Assembly: GCF_000426665.1 (NCBI RefSeq) | Contig: NZ_AUFU01000009.1 | Coordinates: forward strand, 41,727-105,726 | Reading direction: 5' to 3' | Source: Centipeda artemidis DSM 19719 | GTDB lineage: Bacteria; Bacillota; Negativicutes; Selenomonadales; Selenomonadaceae | Length of the DNA: 64,000 bases | In this document: positions 44,514 to 53,176 of the stretch, piece by piece | Position numbering within the stretch: the stretch's first letter is position 1 | Layout: each line of letters opens with the position of its first letter | Notes under the pieces: model-generated | Told to the model about the DNA's origin: nothing | What the model saw: only the letters and a program-made list of their open reading frames with translations | The model's database searches: none | Position numbers and translations under genes: made by a program

Positions 44514-45446
44514 CTATAACTTCTCCGCGACGCGCAGCTTTGCACTCTTCGCCCGCGCATTCGCTGCGCACTCCGCGAGGCTTGCCGTCTGCGCCTTGCC
44601 GATGAGCCGCAGTTCCGGCGTATGTCCGCAGATGCAGACAGGCGTATGCGGAGGGCAGATACAACCGCGTGCGAGCTGCTGCATCGTGCGCTTTACAATG
44701 CGATCCTCGAGCGAGTGGAACGTGATCACCGCGATCCGCCCACCCGGCTTCAGCGTGTGCACAGCAGCCGTCACCGCATCCGATAGAATCGTCAGTTCCT
44801 CGTTGACCTCGATGCGGATCGCCTGAAAGACGCGCTTGGCGGGATGCCCGCCCTTTGCGCGCACCTTCTTCGGCACGGCACGGTCGATGATCTCGACAAG
44901 TTCGCCCGTCGTCTCGATGGGACGTTCTTTGCGCACTGCCTCGATGAACGCCGCGATACGCTTTGCCCAGCGCTCCTCGCCGTAGTCGTAAAAGAGCTCC
45001 GTCAGCCGCGCCGCACTGTACTCGTTGACAACCGTATACGCCGAGCGCGCCGCCCGCCGATCCATGCGCATATCGAGCGGCGCGTCCTGCATGTAGGAGA
45101 AGCCGCGCGCCGCCGTATCGATCTGCGGCGAGGAGACGCCGAGATCGAAGAGAATGCCGTCGACTGCCGAAACGCCCTCCGCCGTGAGGATCGCCGTCAG
45201 ATTGCGAAAATTATCGTGCACGAGCGACACCCGGCACGCAGCGGATGCGAGCCGCACCTGCGCCGCCGCGATCGCCGTTTCGTCCTGATCGATACCGATG
45301 AGGCGCCCTGTGGGCGAGAGCTGTGCCGCAATGCGTCCCGCATGTCCCGCACCGCCGAGCGTGCAGTCCACATAGGTGCCTTCCGGCACGACGGCGAGCG
45401 CCGCGACCGTCTCGGTGGGGAGAACGCTCACATGATGAAAATCCAC
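44514..45446 (-). CDS. rsmH: 16S rRNA m4C1402 methyltransferase
   Basis: 310 residues. N4-methylates C1402 of 16S rRNA using S-adenosylmethionine. Seen: HHVSVLPTETVAAL, DCTLGGAGHAGRIA (SAM loop), GIDQDETAI, GILFDLGVSSPQID, PGGRIAVITFHSLEDRIVK and the terminal NARAKSAKLRVAEK. Start is GTG 45446 after AGGGGAA. Twelve bases separate it from mraZ. Confidence 0.97.
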   Translation of the reverse strand: MDFHHVSVLPTETVAALAVVPEGTYVDCTLGGAGHAGRIAAQLSPTGRLIGIDQDETAIAAAQVRLASAACRVSLVHDNFRNLTAILTAEGVSAVDGILFDLGVSSPQIDTAARGFSYMQDAPLDMRMDRRAARSAYTVVNEYSAARLTELFYDYGEERWAKRIAAFIEAVRKERPIETTGELVEIIDRAVPKKVRAKGGHPAKRVFQAIRIEVNEELTILSDAVTAAVHTLKPGGRIAVITFHSLEDRIVKRTMQQLARGCICPPHTPVCICGHTPELRLIGKAQTASLAECAANARAKSAKLRVAEKL

Positions 45447-45458
45447 GATGCCGTTCCC

Positions 45459-45902
45459 CTAAATCGAAATGCCGTAGCTCGAGAGCTGCTTTGAGATCTC
45501 CGTGATGTTCGGATCCACCTCGCCCGCGTAGCTGAGCCACTTCTCCTTGTCCCACACCTCGATGCGCGCATCGGCACCCGTGAGGATCACGTCCTGCTTC
45601 AGCCCGATGTTCGCATAGGTGCGCAGATTCGCGGGAACAAGGAACCGCCCCTGCTTATCGCATTCAAGCGTACGCGCCCCGGCGATAAAAAAGCGTGCGA
45701 ATGCACGTGCGTTCGGATCGGCGATCGACAGCGTGCGCAGCTTTGCCGCGAATTCATCCCACGCTGCCTGCGGGAACAGGAAGAGGCTGCCGTCGAGTCC
45801 CTTTGTGATGATGAATGAAACCCCGAGTTCCTGCCGAAAGTCGGCAGGCAGAATGACGCGGCCCTTCGCATCAATGCTGTGGGCGTATTCCCCCATGAAC
45901 AT
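45459..45902 (-). CDS. mraZ: Transcriptional regulator MraZ
   Basis: 147 residues with two AbrB-like halves (MFMGEYAHSIDAKGRVILPADFR and the second DKQGRFLVPANLR). MraZ binds GTG-type direct repeats upstream of its own gene and represses the dcw operon; four such repeats are present just upstream. ATG is preceded by AAGGTGG. First gene of the leftward operon. Confidence 0.96.
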   Translation of the reverse strand: MFMGEYAHSIDAKGRVILPADFRQELGVSFIITKGLDGSLFLFPQAAWDEFAAKLRTLSIADPNARAFARFFIAGARTLECDKQGRFLVPANLRTYANIGLKQDVILTGADARIEVWDKEKWLSYAGEVDPNITEISKQLSSYGISI

Positions 45903-45930
45903 CCGAGCCGCACCACCTTTCAGGATTCTT

Positions 45931-45970
45931 TTACCACATTATGGCACTTTCCACCACAATTCACCACTTT
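45931..45970 (-). promoter_or_regulatory. MraZ boxes, four 10-bp direct repeats
   Basis: Read leftward, four consecutive decamers at 45970-45961, 45960-45951, 45950-45941 and 45940-45931 each have GTG(G/C) at positions 4-7, preceded by AAA, ATT, AAA and AAT. The exact 10-bp period matches known MraZ operators. They lie immediately downstream of the promoter, between the start point and mraZ. Confidence 0.85.
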
Positions 45971-45977
45971 CCTTACA

Positions 45978-46006
45978 GTTATAGCAAAAATAAAGGAGTT
46001 TTTCAA
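45978..46006 (-). promoter_or_regulatory. dcw operon promoter
   Basis: Leftward TTGAAA (46001-46006) and TATAAC (45978-45983) with a 17-bp spacer; the start point would fall at the edge of the MraZ boxes. Confidence 0.8.
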
Positions 46007-46108
46007 GAAAACAGATATTCTTTTTTCGCGTATACAATTTATAAAAAATCATCAAAAAGCGCATGATAAAAGGCGCGGAGCGCAATTTAACGTCCCGTGC
46101 CTTTGCAT

Positions 46109-46143
46109 AAAAAAACCGCCGCATTTTTGTTCAAATGCGACGG
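46109..46143 (-). terminator. Terminator of the dapB-asd operon
   Basis: CCGTCGCATTT/AAATGCGGCGG stem (one mismatch) with TTTTTTT tail leftward, 19 bases after the asd stop. Confidence 0.88.
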
Positions 46144-46161
46144 ATCCAAAGATGCCGTTAT

Positions 46162-47193
46162 TTAGATTTGATCATGTGCGATCATATACTCTGCGATTTG
46201 GAGCGCATTCAGCGCCGCTCCCTTGCGGATCTGATCGCCGCAGATCCAGAAATTCAGTGCGTTGTCCGTCGACTCGTCAACACGCAGCCGCCCAACCTCA
46301 ACATCGTTCCTGCCGGAGGTATAAAGCGGCATGGGGTACTCCTGCGCGCTTGGATCGTCATGCAGGACAACGCCCGGGAATGCCGCAAGCGCACCGCGCG
46401 CCGCATCGATTGAGATGGGCTCTTTGAATTCAACATTGACGGATTCGGCATGACTGCGATAGACCGGGACACGCACCGTCGTTGCCGTGATGCGCAGCGT
46501 ATCATCCTCCATGATCTTCTTCGTCTCGTCGATCATCTTCATCTCTTCTTTGGTATAGAGATTATCCTTAAAAACATCGATCTGCGGGATGAGATTAAAT
46601 GCGATTGGATAGTGCTTCGGCAGCTTGCCGACGGGCAGGATATTTGCGACGGCTTCCTTCCCCTCAGCGAGCGCGGCGACCTGTTCCTCGAGCTCCGCCA
46701 TCCCCTCTTTTCCTGCGCCCGAGACCGCCTGATAGGTGGAGACGACGATGCGGCGGATCTTGGCGAGGTCGTAAAGAGGCTTCAGCCCCATTACCATAAT
46801 GATGGTCGAGCAGTTCGGATTTGCGATAATGCCCTTGTGGCGTACGATTGCCTGCGGGTTGACCTCGGGCACGACAAGCGGCACCTCAGGATCCATCCGG
46901 AATGTGCTCGAGTTGTCGATGACGACTGCGCCCGCCTTGACCGCATGCGGTGCGAACTCTGCGCTCGCCGCCCCGCCTGCAAAGAGGGCGATGTCAATCG
47001 CTGCAAAGGACTCTGCCGCTGCCTCCTGTACTGTATACTCCTCGCCCATAAAGGCGATTTTCTTTCCTGCCGAGCGGCTGGATGCGAGGAGACGCAGCTC
47101 CGAAAATGGAAATTTGCGCTCTTCGATGAGATTCAGAAACTCCTGACCGACGGCGCCTGTCGCGCCGAGAATTGCCACGCGATATTTCTTCAT
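46162..47193 (-). CDS. asd: Aspartate-semialdehyde dehydrogenase
   Basis: 343 residues. Reduces aspartyl phosphate to the semialdehyde at the lysine/DAP/threonine branch. Seen: NADP loop VAILGATGAVGQEFL, VIDNSSTFRM, catalytic Cys in GIIANPNCSTI, and QAVSGAGKEGM. ATG 47193 has AGGGG 8 bases upstream; ATG 47199 is too close to it. Cotranscribed with dapB (12-base gap) and one unit away from murE, which uses the DAP end product. Confidence 0.96.
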   Translation of the reverse strand: MKKYRVAILGATGAVGQEFLNLIEERKFPFSELRLLASSRSAGKKIAFMGEEYTVQEAAAESFAAIDIALFAGGAASAEFAPHAVKAGAVVIDNSSTFRMDPEVPLVVPEVNPQAIVRHKGIIANPNCSTIIMVMGLKPLYDLAKIRRIVVSTYQAVSGAGKEGMAELEEQVAALAEGKEAVANILPVGKLPKHYPIAFNLIPQIDVFKDNLYTKEEMKMIDETKKIMEDDTLRITATTVRVPVYRSHAESVNVEFKEPISIDAARGALAAFPGVVLHDDPSAQEYPMPLYTSGRNDVEVGRLRVDESTDNALNFWICGDQIRKGAALNALQIAEYMIAHDQI

Positions 47194-47205
47194 GACCATA
47201 TCCCC

Positions 47206-47994
47206 TTACAGCAATTTATCAAGTCCAACGGTAAGCGACTTGAGTCCGCGCACCTTCTTTGCCGCGAGCACAACCCCTGGCATGAACGATTCGCGATTCA
47301 GAGAATCGTGGCGAATCGAAAGCGTCTGCCCGAGACCGCCAAAGATGACCTCTTGATGCGCCACATAGCCCGGCAGACGAACACTGTGAATCCGCATCCC
47401 CTCGTATGCCGCACCGCGCGCTCCTGCAATCTTCTCTTCCTCATCCGGATGTCCCTGCACATGGGGGGCGCGCACCTCGGCGATCATGGCAGCCGTCTGC
47501 ACCGCCGTCCCCGACGGCGCATCGAGTTTGTTGTCATGGTGGAGCTCTATGATCTCCACATCGGGCATATATTTTGCCGCCATACGGCTCATGAGCATCA
47601 TCAGAACGGCGCCGATCGCAAAATTCGGTGCGATAAACGCAGGCGTATCATTCGCCTCTGCCGCCGCCTTAATCTCCGCCTTTTGGGCATCTGACAGCCC
47701 CGTTGTTCCGACCACAGGCGAGACCTTATGCGAGAGCGCTGTGAGGACGTTCCCATAGACGACGTCCGGGCGTGTAAAGTCGATCATGACCTCAGGTTTC
47801 AGGCGCTTCAGCGCCGCCGCTAGATTGGTCTCCACGAGCACGCCGTTTTTCCCCGTGCCCGCGAGGTCTCCCGTATCCGCGCCGCCGTTGATGTCAACCG
47901 CACCGACGAGTTCAAGATCGGCGTCGTCGATAACCGCTTTTAGTACTGCGCGCCCCATGCGGCCGCATGCGCCGCTGACCAAAACTTTTGTCAA
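47206..47994 (-). CDS. dapB: 4-hydroxy-tetrahydrodipicolinate reductase
   Basis: 262 residues. Seen: NAD(P) loop [16 protein letters not shown], the active-site loop [26 protein letters not shown] and GTTGLSDAQ. Feeds diaminopimelate and lysine synthesis. Start is TTG 47994, supported by GAGGAGG 8 bases upstream. First gene of the dapB-asd operon. Confidence 0.96.
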   Translation of the reverse strand: MTKVLVSGACGRMGRAVLKAVIDDADLELVGAVDINGGADTGDLAGTGKNGVLVETNLAAALKRLKPEVMIDFTRPDVVYGNVLTALSHKVSPVVGTTGLSDAQKAEIKAAAEANDTPAFIAPNFAIGAVLMMLMSRMAAKYMPDVEIIELHHDNKLDAPSGTAVQTAAMIAEVRAPHVQGHPDEEEKIAGARGAAYEGMRIHSVRLPGYVAHQEVIFGGLGQTLSIRHDSLNRESFMPGVVLAAKKVRGLKSLTVGLDKLL

Positions 47995-48115
47995 GGAAAT
48001 TCCTCCTCAGTTCTCAATGTTTGCCGCACTCATTATACAAGCGCCGCCCCCGCGCGTCAAGGAAAAGGCGCTTGGATACATGCCGACATACCGAAAACCG
48101 GGGATGGATCCCCCT

Positions 48116-48144
48116 TCTATAATATTATAAAATAAATTCGACAA
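48116..48144 (-). promoter_or_regulatory. Possible dapB promoter
   Basis: Leftward TTGTCG (48139-48144) and TATAGA (48116-48121) with a 17-bp spacer, in the AT-rich gap between dapB and uraA. Confidence 0.4.
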
Positions 48145-48227
48145 GCGACGGGTTCTGTGCTAAATTATTTGATTGGAAACATATATAATACTCGTCCTAT
48201 TCTTCATCGAAAACGGAGGATTCCCAC

Positions 48228-49487
48228 ATGTCACAAAAAACCATCGATACGACGGAGCGCCCGCCGCTCCTCCAAACGATCCCGCTGTCCCTGCAGCATC
48301 TGTTCGCGATGTTCGGCTCGACGGTGCTCGTCCCGATTCTCTTTCATGTGAATCCGGCAACGGTACTGCTCTTCAACGGCATCGGCACGCTCTTCTATCT
48401 GATTCTCTGCAAGGGGAAAATCCCCGCGTATCTCGGTTCGAGCTTCGCGTTCCTCTCGCCGGTCTTTCTCGTGCTCTCGGAGTACAGCTACGAGGCTGCG
48501 CTCGGCGGATTCATCGTCGTCGGCGCCGTGTTCTGTCTCGTGAGTCTCCTCGTTCATACCGCGGGGACGAGCTGGATCGACGTCATCTTCCCGCCCGCAT
48601 CGATGGGCGCAATCGTCGCGGTCATCGGACTCGAGCTGATGCCGACGGCGGCGGGCATGGCGGGACTCACGGGAGACAAGACCGATCCCACGGTCATCTT
48701 TGTCTCCATCGCAACGCTTGCGATTACCATCTTTGCATCCATCGCGTTCCGCGGCTTTCTCTCCATCATCCCCATCCTCATCGGCGTCGTGCTCGGCTAT
48801 GTCATCGCCTTCGCCGCGGGGATCGTCGATCTTTCGAATGTGGAAAGCGCGCCGTGGTTCGCCATCCCGACGCTCTACACACCGGAATTTGATCTGCGCG
48901 CCATCCTCATCATCCTGCCCGCCTCCATCGTCGTCGTCGTGGAGCACATCGGTCACCTCATCGTCACGGGCAATATCATCGGGCGCAATCTCACAAAAGA
49001 CCCCGGGCTTGACCGTTCGCTCCTCGGCAACGGCATCTCGACCGTGTTCTCCGGGTTCTTCGGCTCGACGCCGAACACAACGTACGGGGAAAACATCGGC
49101 GTCCTCGCCATCACGAAAGTCTACTCCACATGGGTCATCGGCGGCGCCGCTGTCTTTGCCATCCTGCTCTCGTGTCTCGGCAAACTCGCCGCGCTCATCC
49201 AGAGCATCCCGACGCCCGTCATGGGCGGCGTCTCGATGCTGCTCTTCGGCGTCATTGCCGCCTCGGGCATCCGTATCCTCGTCGAGGCAAAGGTGGACTA
49301 CAACAATCCGATGAACCTCCTCCTCACCTCCATCGTCATGGGCGTCGGCGTCTCGACGGCAAGCCTGACGATCGGCACCGTCACCCTGCGCGGCATGTCG
49401 CTCGCAACCGTCATCGCCATCATCCTCTCCGTCTCCTTCCGCATCATCTTCGCACTGCGCCGTTCGCGGCAAATCTCAGGCGAATGA
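48228..49487 (+). CDS. uraA: Uracil permease, NCS2 family
   Basis: 419 residues, 14 segments expected. Seen: QHLFAMFGSTVLVPIL, GKIPAYLGSSFAFL, VVVVEHIGHLIVTGN with the uracil-binding Glu and His, and GFFGSTPNTTYGENIGVLA. Imports uracil with protons. CGGAGG is 8 bases before ATG; a weak TATAAT at 48184-48189 may be the promoter. The stop overlaps the RluD-type gene by ATGA. Confidence 0.93.
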   Translation: MSQKTIDTTERPPLLQTIPLSLQHLFAMFGSTVLVPILFHVNPATVLLFNGIGTLFYLILCKGKIPAYLGSSFAFLSPVFLVLSEYSYEAALGGFIVVGAVFCLVSLLVHTAGTSWIDVIFPPASMGAIVAVIGLELMPTAAGMAGLTGDKTDPTVIFVSIATLAITIFASIAFRGFLSIIPILIGVVLGYVIAFAAGIVDLSNVESAPWFAIPTLYTPEFDLRAILIILPASIVVVVEHIGHLIVTGNIIGRNLTKDPGLDRSLLGNGISTVFSGFFGSTPNTTYGENIGVLAITKVYSTWVIGGAAVFAILLSCLGKLAALIQSIPTPVMGGVSMLLFGVIAASGIRILVEAKVDYNNPMNLLLTSIVMGVGVSTASLTIGTVTLRGMSLATVIAIILSVSFRIIFALRRSRQISGE

Positions 49488-50377
49488 CGGAGATTCACAT
49501 CTCCCTGCCGCCCGGTGAAGAGATGCCTGCAAAAGCATATCTCACGAAAAAATGCGGCGTCTCCGGCGGTCTCTGGAAACGCATCAAGCACAGCGGCACA
49601 TTCTCGCACAACGGCGTCCCCGCCATCGCGGCGCGCACCGCCGTCCGTGACGGGGATGTGCTTTCCTATGCGCTTCCTATTGTTTCTAGCGTTGTCCCCG
49701 AAGACCTCCCGCTCGCGATTGCCTACGAGGACGACGATCTGCTCATCATCGATAAGCCAGCCGGAATGCTCGTTCATCCGACGACGCAGGAAACACGCGG
49801 CACGATCGCGAACGCCGTACTTGGACGCTATGCGGCGCGCGGCGACACGCTTGATTTTCACCCGTGTCACCGGCTCGACCGCAATACAACGGGACTGCTC
49901 CTCATCGCAAAGCGTCCCGAGGTGCAGTATTACTTTACGAAGCATCGGGACGCCGTACGCCGCACATACCTCGCGCTCATTGAGGGACGTTTAACGCCCG
50001 CATCAGGCATCATCGACGCCCCCATCGCGCGCGCCCTGCCGAGCATCATCCTGCGCCGCGTCTCGCCGGACGGAAAACCCGCCCGGACGCATTACGCGAC
50101 AGAAACAGCGACCGAGAGATACAGCCTCCTGCGGCTCTCTCTTGAGACCGGGCGCACGCATCAGATTCGCGTGCATCTCGCGCATCTCGGACACCCCCTG
50201 CTCGGCGACGACCTCTACGGCGGCAACACGGACGAGATCGCACGTCACGCCCTCCACGCCGCACGGCTCTCCCTACGCCTGCCGCACACGGGGGAATTGC
50301 TCACCGTCGCATCTCCCCTGCCGAAGGATATAGCACGGATTGCAGGAACACTGGCTCCCGTTTCATCATCTAAATGA
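49484..50377 (+). CDS. RluA/RluD-family 23S rRNA pseudouridine synthase
   Basis: 297 residues. An N-terminal S4-like part (AKAYLTKKCGVSGGLWKRIKH, GTFSHNGVPA) precedes the catalytic domain with LIIDKPAGMLVHP, the catalytic Asp motif HRLDRNTTGLLLIAK, RTYLALIEG and the closing GRTHQIRVHLAHLGHPLLGD. Isomerises uridines in rRNA; target positions are not predictable. Start ATG 49484 overlaps uraA. The frame reaches further upstream only as an overlap. Confidence 0.92.
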   Translation: MTEIHISLPPGEEMPAKAYLTKKCGVSGGLWKRIKHSGTFSHNGVPAIAARTAVRDGDVLSYALPIVSSVVPEDLPLAIAYEDDDLLIIDKPAGMLVHPTTQETRGTIANAVLGRYAARGDTLDFHPCHRLDRNTTGLLLIAKRPEVQYYFTKHRDAVRRTYLALIEGRLTPASGIIDAPIARALPSIILRRVSPDGKPARTHYATETATERYSLLRLSLETGRTHQIRVHLAHLGHPLLGDDLYGGNTDEIARHALHAARLSLRLPHTGELLTVASPLPKDIARIAGTLAPVSSSK

Positions 50378-50389
50378 CACTGCATACTC

Positions 50390-50434
50390 AAATTGGGGCA
50401 GGACATGATTCTTTTCACGTCCTGCCCCAATTTT
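50390..50434 (+). terminator. Terminator after the pseudouridine synthase
   Basis: Perfect 15-bp stem AAATTGGGGCAGGAC and complement, followed by TTTT. Confidence 0.9.
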
Positions 50435-50505
50435 ATGTATGTCGGCTTGCTTCTCTCCCATATTTTCTGTTGTAAAAAATATTTTTTATAAATATGAATT
50501 TCTTA

Positions 50506-50534
50506 TTTACAAATCAAAAAAATATCGCTATAAT
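50506..50534 (+). promoter_or_regulatory. Promoter of the metal ABC operon
   Basis: TTTACA and TATAAT with a 17-bp spacer, 28 bases before ATG 50562. The palindrome AAAAAATATTTTTT at 50475-50488 lies upstream; no canonical MntR or Zur box was recognised. Confidence 0.65.
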
Positions 50535-50561
50535 CTGAAAAAAGAAAGGACGGTGCAGCCC

Positions 50562-51518
50562 ATGCAGCACAAAAAAAGTTTTGTTTATGTACTTCTCGCA
50601 TGTTGTTTTCTCCTCGCGTCCCTTGTGAGCGGATGCGGCGGAACTTCTGCGGATAAAAGCGCCGGAGATAAGCCGGCGGATGCAAAGAAAACGGTCACGG
50701 TCACGACCTCGTTCCTTGAGGATATGACGAAGCAGCTCGCAGGCGACTATGTGAACATCGAGCTCATCATCCCGGCGGGTGAGGATCCGCATCTCTATGT
50801 GGCCCAGCCTGCCGACCTCGAGAAGATCAAGAAAGCGGATCTTCTCCTCTATCACGGTCTGCACTTCGAGGGCAAGATGGCGGAAGTGCTCGAAAAGAAG
50901 GGCGCCGCTGTGACGAAGGATTTCACGGACAGCGAAATCAACTACATGGAGGAGGACGGCAAGCGCATTGTCGATCCACATTTCTGGTTTGACGTCGCAC
51001 TCTATAAAAAGGCAACGGAAGAAGCCGCCGCGCAGCTTGAAAAGCTCCTCCCCGATCACAAAGCAGACATCGAGGCAAATCTCAAGAAGTACCTTGGTCA
51101 GCTCGATGCACTCGACAATGAGATCAAGGAAAAAATCGCGACCATCCCGGAGGGACAGCGCAATCTCGTCACGCCGCATGACGCGTTCAATTATTTCTCG
51201 CATCGCTATCACATGAACGTCGTTGCACCGCAGGGCGTCAGCACCGATTCCGAGGTTGCGAACGCGGACGTCGAAAAGACGGCGAACTTCATCGTCGAGC
51301 ATAAAGTCAAGGCGGTATTCGCAGAGAGCACGACGAATCCGGAGCGCATGAAGAAACTGCAGGAGGTCTGCAAAACGAAGGGCTTTGACGTTGAGATCGT
51401 GGGCGGCGAAGGCAACGAACTTTTCTCCGATTCACTCGCACCCGCCGGACAGAAGGGCGACACTTACATCGATATGTATAAGAGCAATGTCGATCTGATC
51501 GTCAGCCATCTGAAGTAA
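50562..51518 (+). CDS. Metal-binding lipoprotein, ZnuA/TroA family
   Basis: 318 residues. Lipoprotein signal with lipobox LVSGC, then a cluster A-I solute-binding protein for Mn2+ or Zn2+. Metal ligands are visible as His in AGEDPHLY, His in DPHFWFD, Glu in AVFAESTTN and Asp near the end (TYIDMYK). No His-rich loop, which leans to Mn rather than Zn. First gene of an operon with ATPase, two permeases and a DtxR-type regulator. A short attenuator-like hairpin follows, typical for overexpressing the binding protein. Confidence 0.9.
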   Translation: MQHKKSFVYVLLACCFLLASLVSGCGGTSADKSAGDKPADAKKTVTVTTSFLEDMTKQLAGDYVNIELIIPAGEDPHLYVAQPADLEKIKKADLLLYHGLHFEGKMAEVLEKKGAAVTKDFTDSEINYMEEDGKRIVDPHFWFDVALYKKATEEAAAQLEKLLPDHKADIEANLKKYLGQLDALDNEIKEKIATIPEGQRNLVTPHDAFNYFSHRYHMNVVAPQGVSTDSEVANADVEKTANFIVEHKVKAVFAESTTNPERMKKLQEVCKTKGFDVEIVGGEGNELFSDSLAPAGQKGDTYIDMYKSNVDLIVSHLK

Positions 51519-51530
51519 GAATTTTTGCCG

Positions 51531-51557
51531 GAGGCGGGAAAGATCCCGCCTCTTTTT
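51531..51557 (+). terminator. Intra-operon attenuator after the binding protein
   Basis: GAGGCGGG/CCCGCCTC stem with a 6-base loop and TTTTTG, 12 bases after the stop and 18 before the next gene. It probably lowers expression of the membrane genes. Confidence 0.75.
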
Positions 51558-51574
51558 GTTCAAGGAGGAACGCG

Positions 51575-52297
51575 ATGGATAAAAATAAAAGTGTCGTCCA
51601 TGTGGAAGATCTTACGATGGCGTATCGTGAGACGCCCGTACTTTGGGACATCGATCTTGATATTCCGGGAGAGGTACGCTGTGCAATCGTGGGGCCCAAC
51701 GGCGCAGGCAAGTCCACGCTGCTCAGCGGCATTCTAGGGCTCCTCGCTCCGGTTTCAGGCGAGGTGCGTCTATGGGGGCATCCTCTTGATGAGGTACGCA
51801 AGCGCATCGCCTATGTTCCCCAACGAGGCTCGGTACACTGGGACTTCCCGACAACGGTCTTTGATGTCGTGCTGATGGGACGTTACGCGCATATCGGTCT
51901 GATGCGGCGCCCCGGAAAACTGGACAAAGAGCTTGCCCTTGATGCCCTTGAAAAGATGAAGATGGTTGATTACGCCGGCCGCCAAATCTCCGAGCTCTCC
52001 GGCGGGCAAAAGCAGCGCGTCTTTATCGCGCGTGCTCTCGCACAGGACGCCGATCTCTACATCATGGACGAGCCGCTTGCAGGCGTCGACGAAACGACGG
52101 AACGCATCATTATGGATAAATTCATGGATCTGCAGCGCGCACACAAAACCGTCATTGCCGTACACCATGACCTCAGCACGCTCGACAGCTATTTCGACTT
52201 CCTCATCGTCCTCAACCGCACGGTCAAGGCATGTGACTATATGGCGCGTCTCGACAAGGATGCCGCCCTCGCCCGCGCCTATCGGATGAAGGAGTAA
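51575..52297 (+). CDS. Metal ABC transporter ATPase
   Basis: 240 residues. Walker A GPNGAGKST, signature LSGGQKQR, Walker B LYIMDEPLAGVD, switch VHHDL; QRGSVHWDFPTTV is typical of the Mn/Zn/Fe branch (MntB/TroB). Energises import by the two permeases that follow. AAGGAGG 8 bases before ATG. Confidence 0.95.
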   Translation: MDKNKSVVHVEDLTMAYRETPVLWDIDLDIPGEVRCAIVGPNGAGKSTLLSGILGLLAPVSGEVRLWGHPLDEVRKRIAYVPQRGSVHWDFPTTVFDVVLMGRYAHIGLMRRPGKLDKELALDALEKMKMVDYAGRQISELSGGQKQRVFIARALAQDADLYIMDEPLAGVDETTERIIMDKFMDLQRAHKTVIAVHHDLSTLDSYFDFLIVLNRTVKACDYMARLDKDAALARAYRMKE

Positions 52298-52300
52298 GCG

Positions 52301-53176
52301 ATGGACATTTTATTCAATTACACCTTTCAAATCATCGCACTCGGCAGCGTTGTGCTCGCGATTACCGCCGGTTCTGTCGGTGCGTTTAGTGTCTACAAGG
52401 GGCAAAGTCTCATCGGCGATGCCATCGGACACTCGACATTTCCCGGCATCATTCTTGCCTATATGGTCTTTGCCACACGCAGCCCCGTCATCCTCCTCTG
52501 CGGGGCGATCGCAGCGGGTGCGGCGAGCTATGCCCTGATCCAGCTCGCGCATGAGGATAAGCGTCTCGGTCTTGATGCCAACCTTGCGATCTTTCTCTCC
52601 GGTTTCTTTGGGCTCGGCATGGCGCTCAAGAGCTTCATTCAGGGCAATCCGGACTATGCCGGCGCATCGCAGGCAGGGCTCGGCACCTATATCTTTGGAC
52701 AGGCGGCATATATGCTCGAGGTCGATGTCATGCTCATTACCGGCGTATCGCTCCTCTGCCTCCTCATCCTCCTCGCATTCTATAAGGAACTAAAGCTCTT
52801 TGTCTTTGACGCCGAATACGCGCGCGTCGCAGGACTCCCCTGCCGCCTGCTGAACGTCCTCCTGCTCGTCATGACAATCTCGGTCATCGGCATCGGCATT
52901 AAGGCGGTCGGCGCGATTCTCATCAGCTCTTTCCTCATCATCCCGTGCGTTGCCGCAAATCAATGGTCCAACAACTTCTTACATGTCCTCCTCATCAGCA
53001 GCGGTATCGGCGCAGCCTCCGCCTTTATCGGAACCTATATCAGTACGGCACAGCAGGGGATGTCCACAGGCCCATGCATCATTCTCGTCGCATGTCTCAT
53101 CGCATTTTTTTCCATACTGCTCGGTCCCAAAGGCATCCTTGGCAGTCTGCTCAATCGGAGGGAAGATCATGGATGA
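52301..53176 (+). CDS. Metal ABC transporter permease 1
   Basis: 291 residues, eight to nine membrane segments, ABC-3 family (TroC/MntC type). Seen: GAFSVYKGQSLIGDAIGHST, and FDAEYARVAGLPCRLLN, the cytoplasmic coupling region. The stop overlaps the next permease by eight bases. Forms a heterodimeric pore with it. Confidence 0.94.
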   Translation: MDILFNYTFQIIALGSVVLAITAGSVGAFSVYKGQSLIGDAIGHSTFPGIILAYMVFATRSPVILLCGAIAAGAASYALIQLAHEDKRLGLDANLAIFLSGFFGLGMALKSFIQGNPDYAGASQAGLGTYIFGQAAYMLEVDVMLITGVSLLCLLILLAFYKELKLFVFDAEYARVAGLPCRLLNVLLLVMTISVIGIGIKAVGAILISSFLIIPCVAANQWSNNFLHVLLISSGIGAASAFIGTYISTAQQGMSTGPCIILVACLIAFFSILLGPKGILGSLLNRREDHG

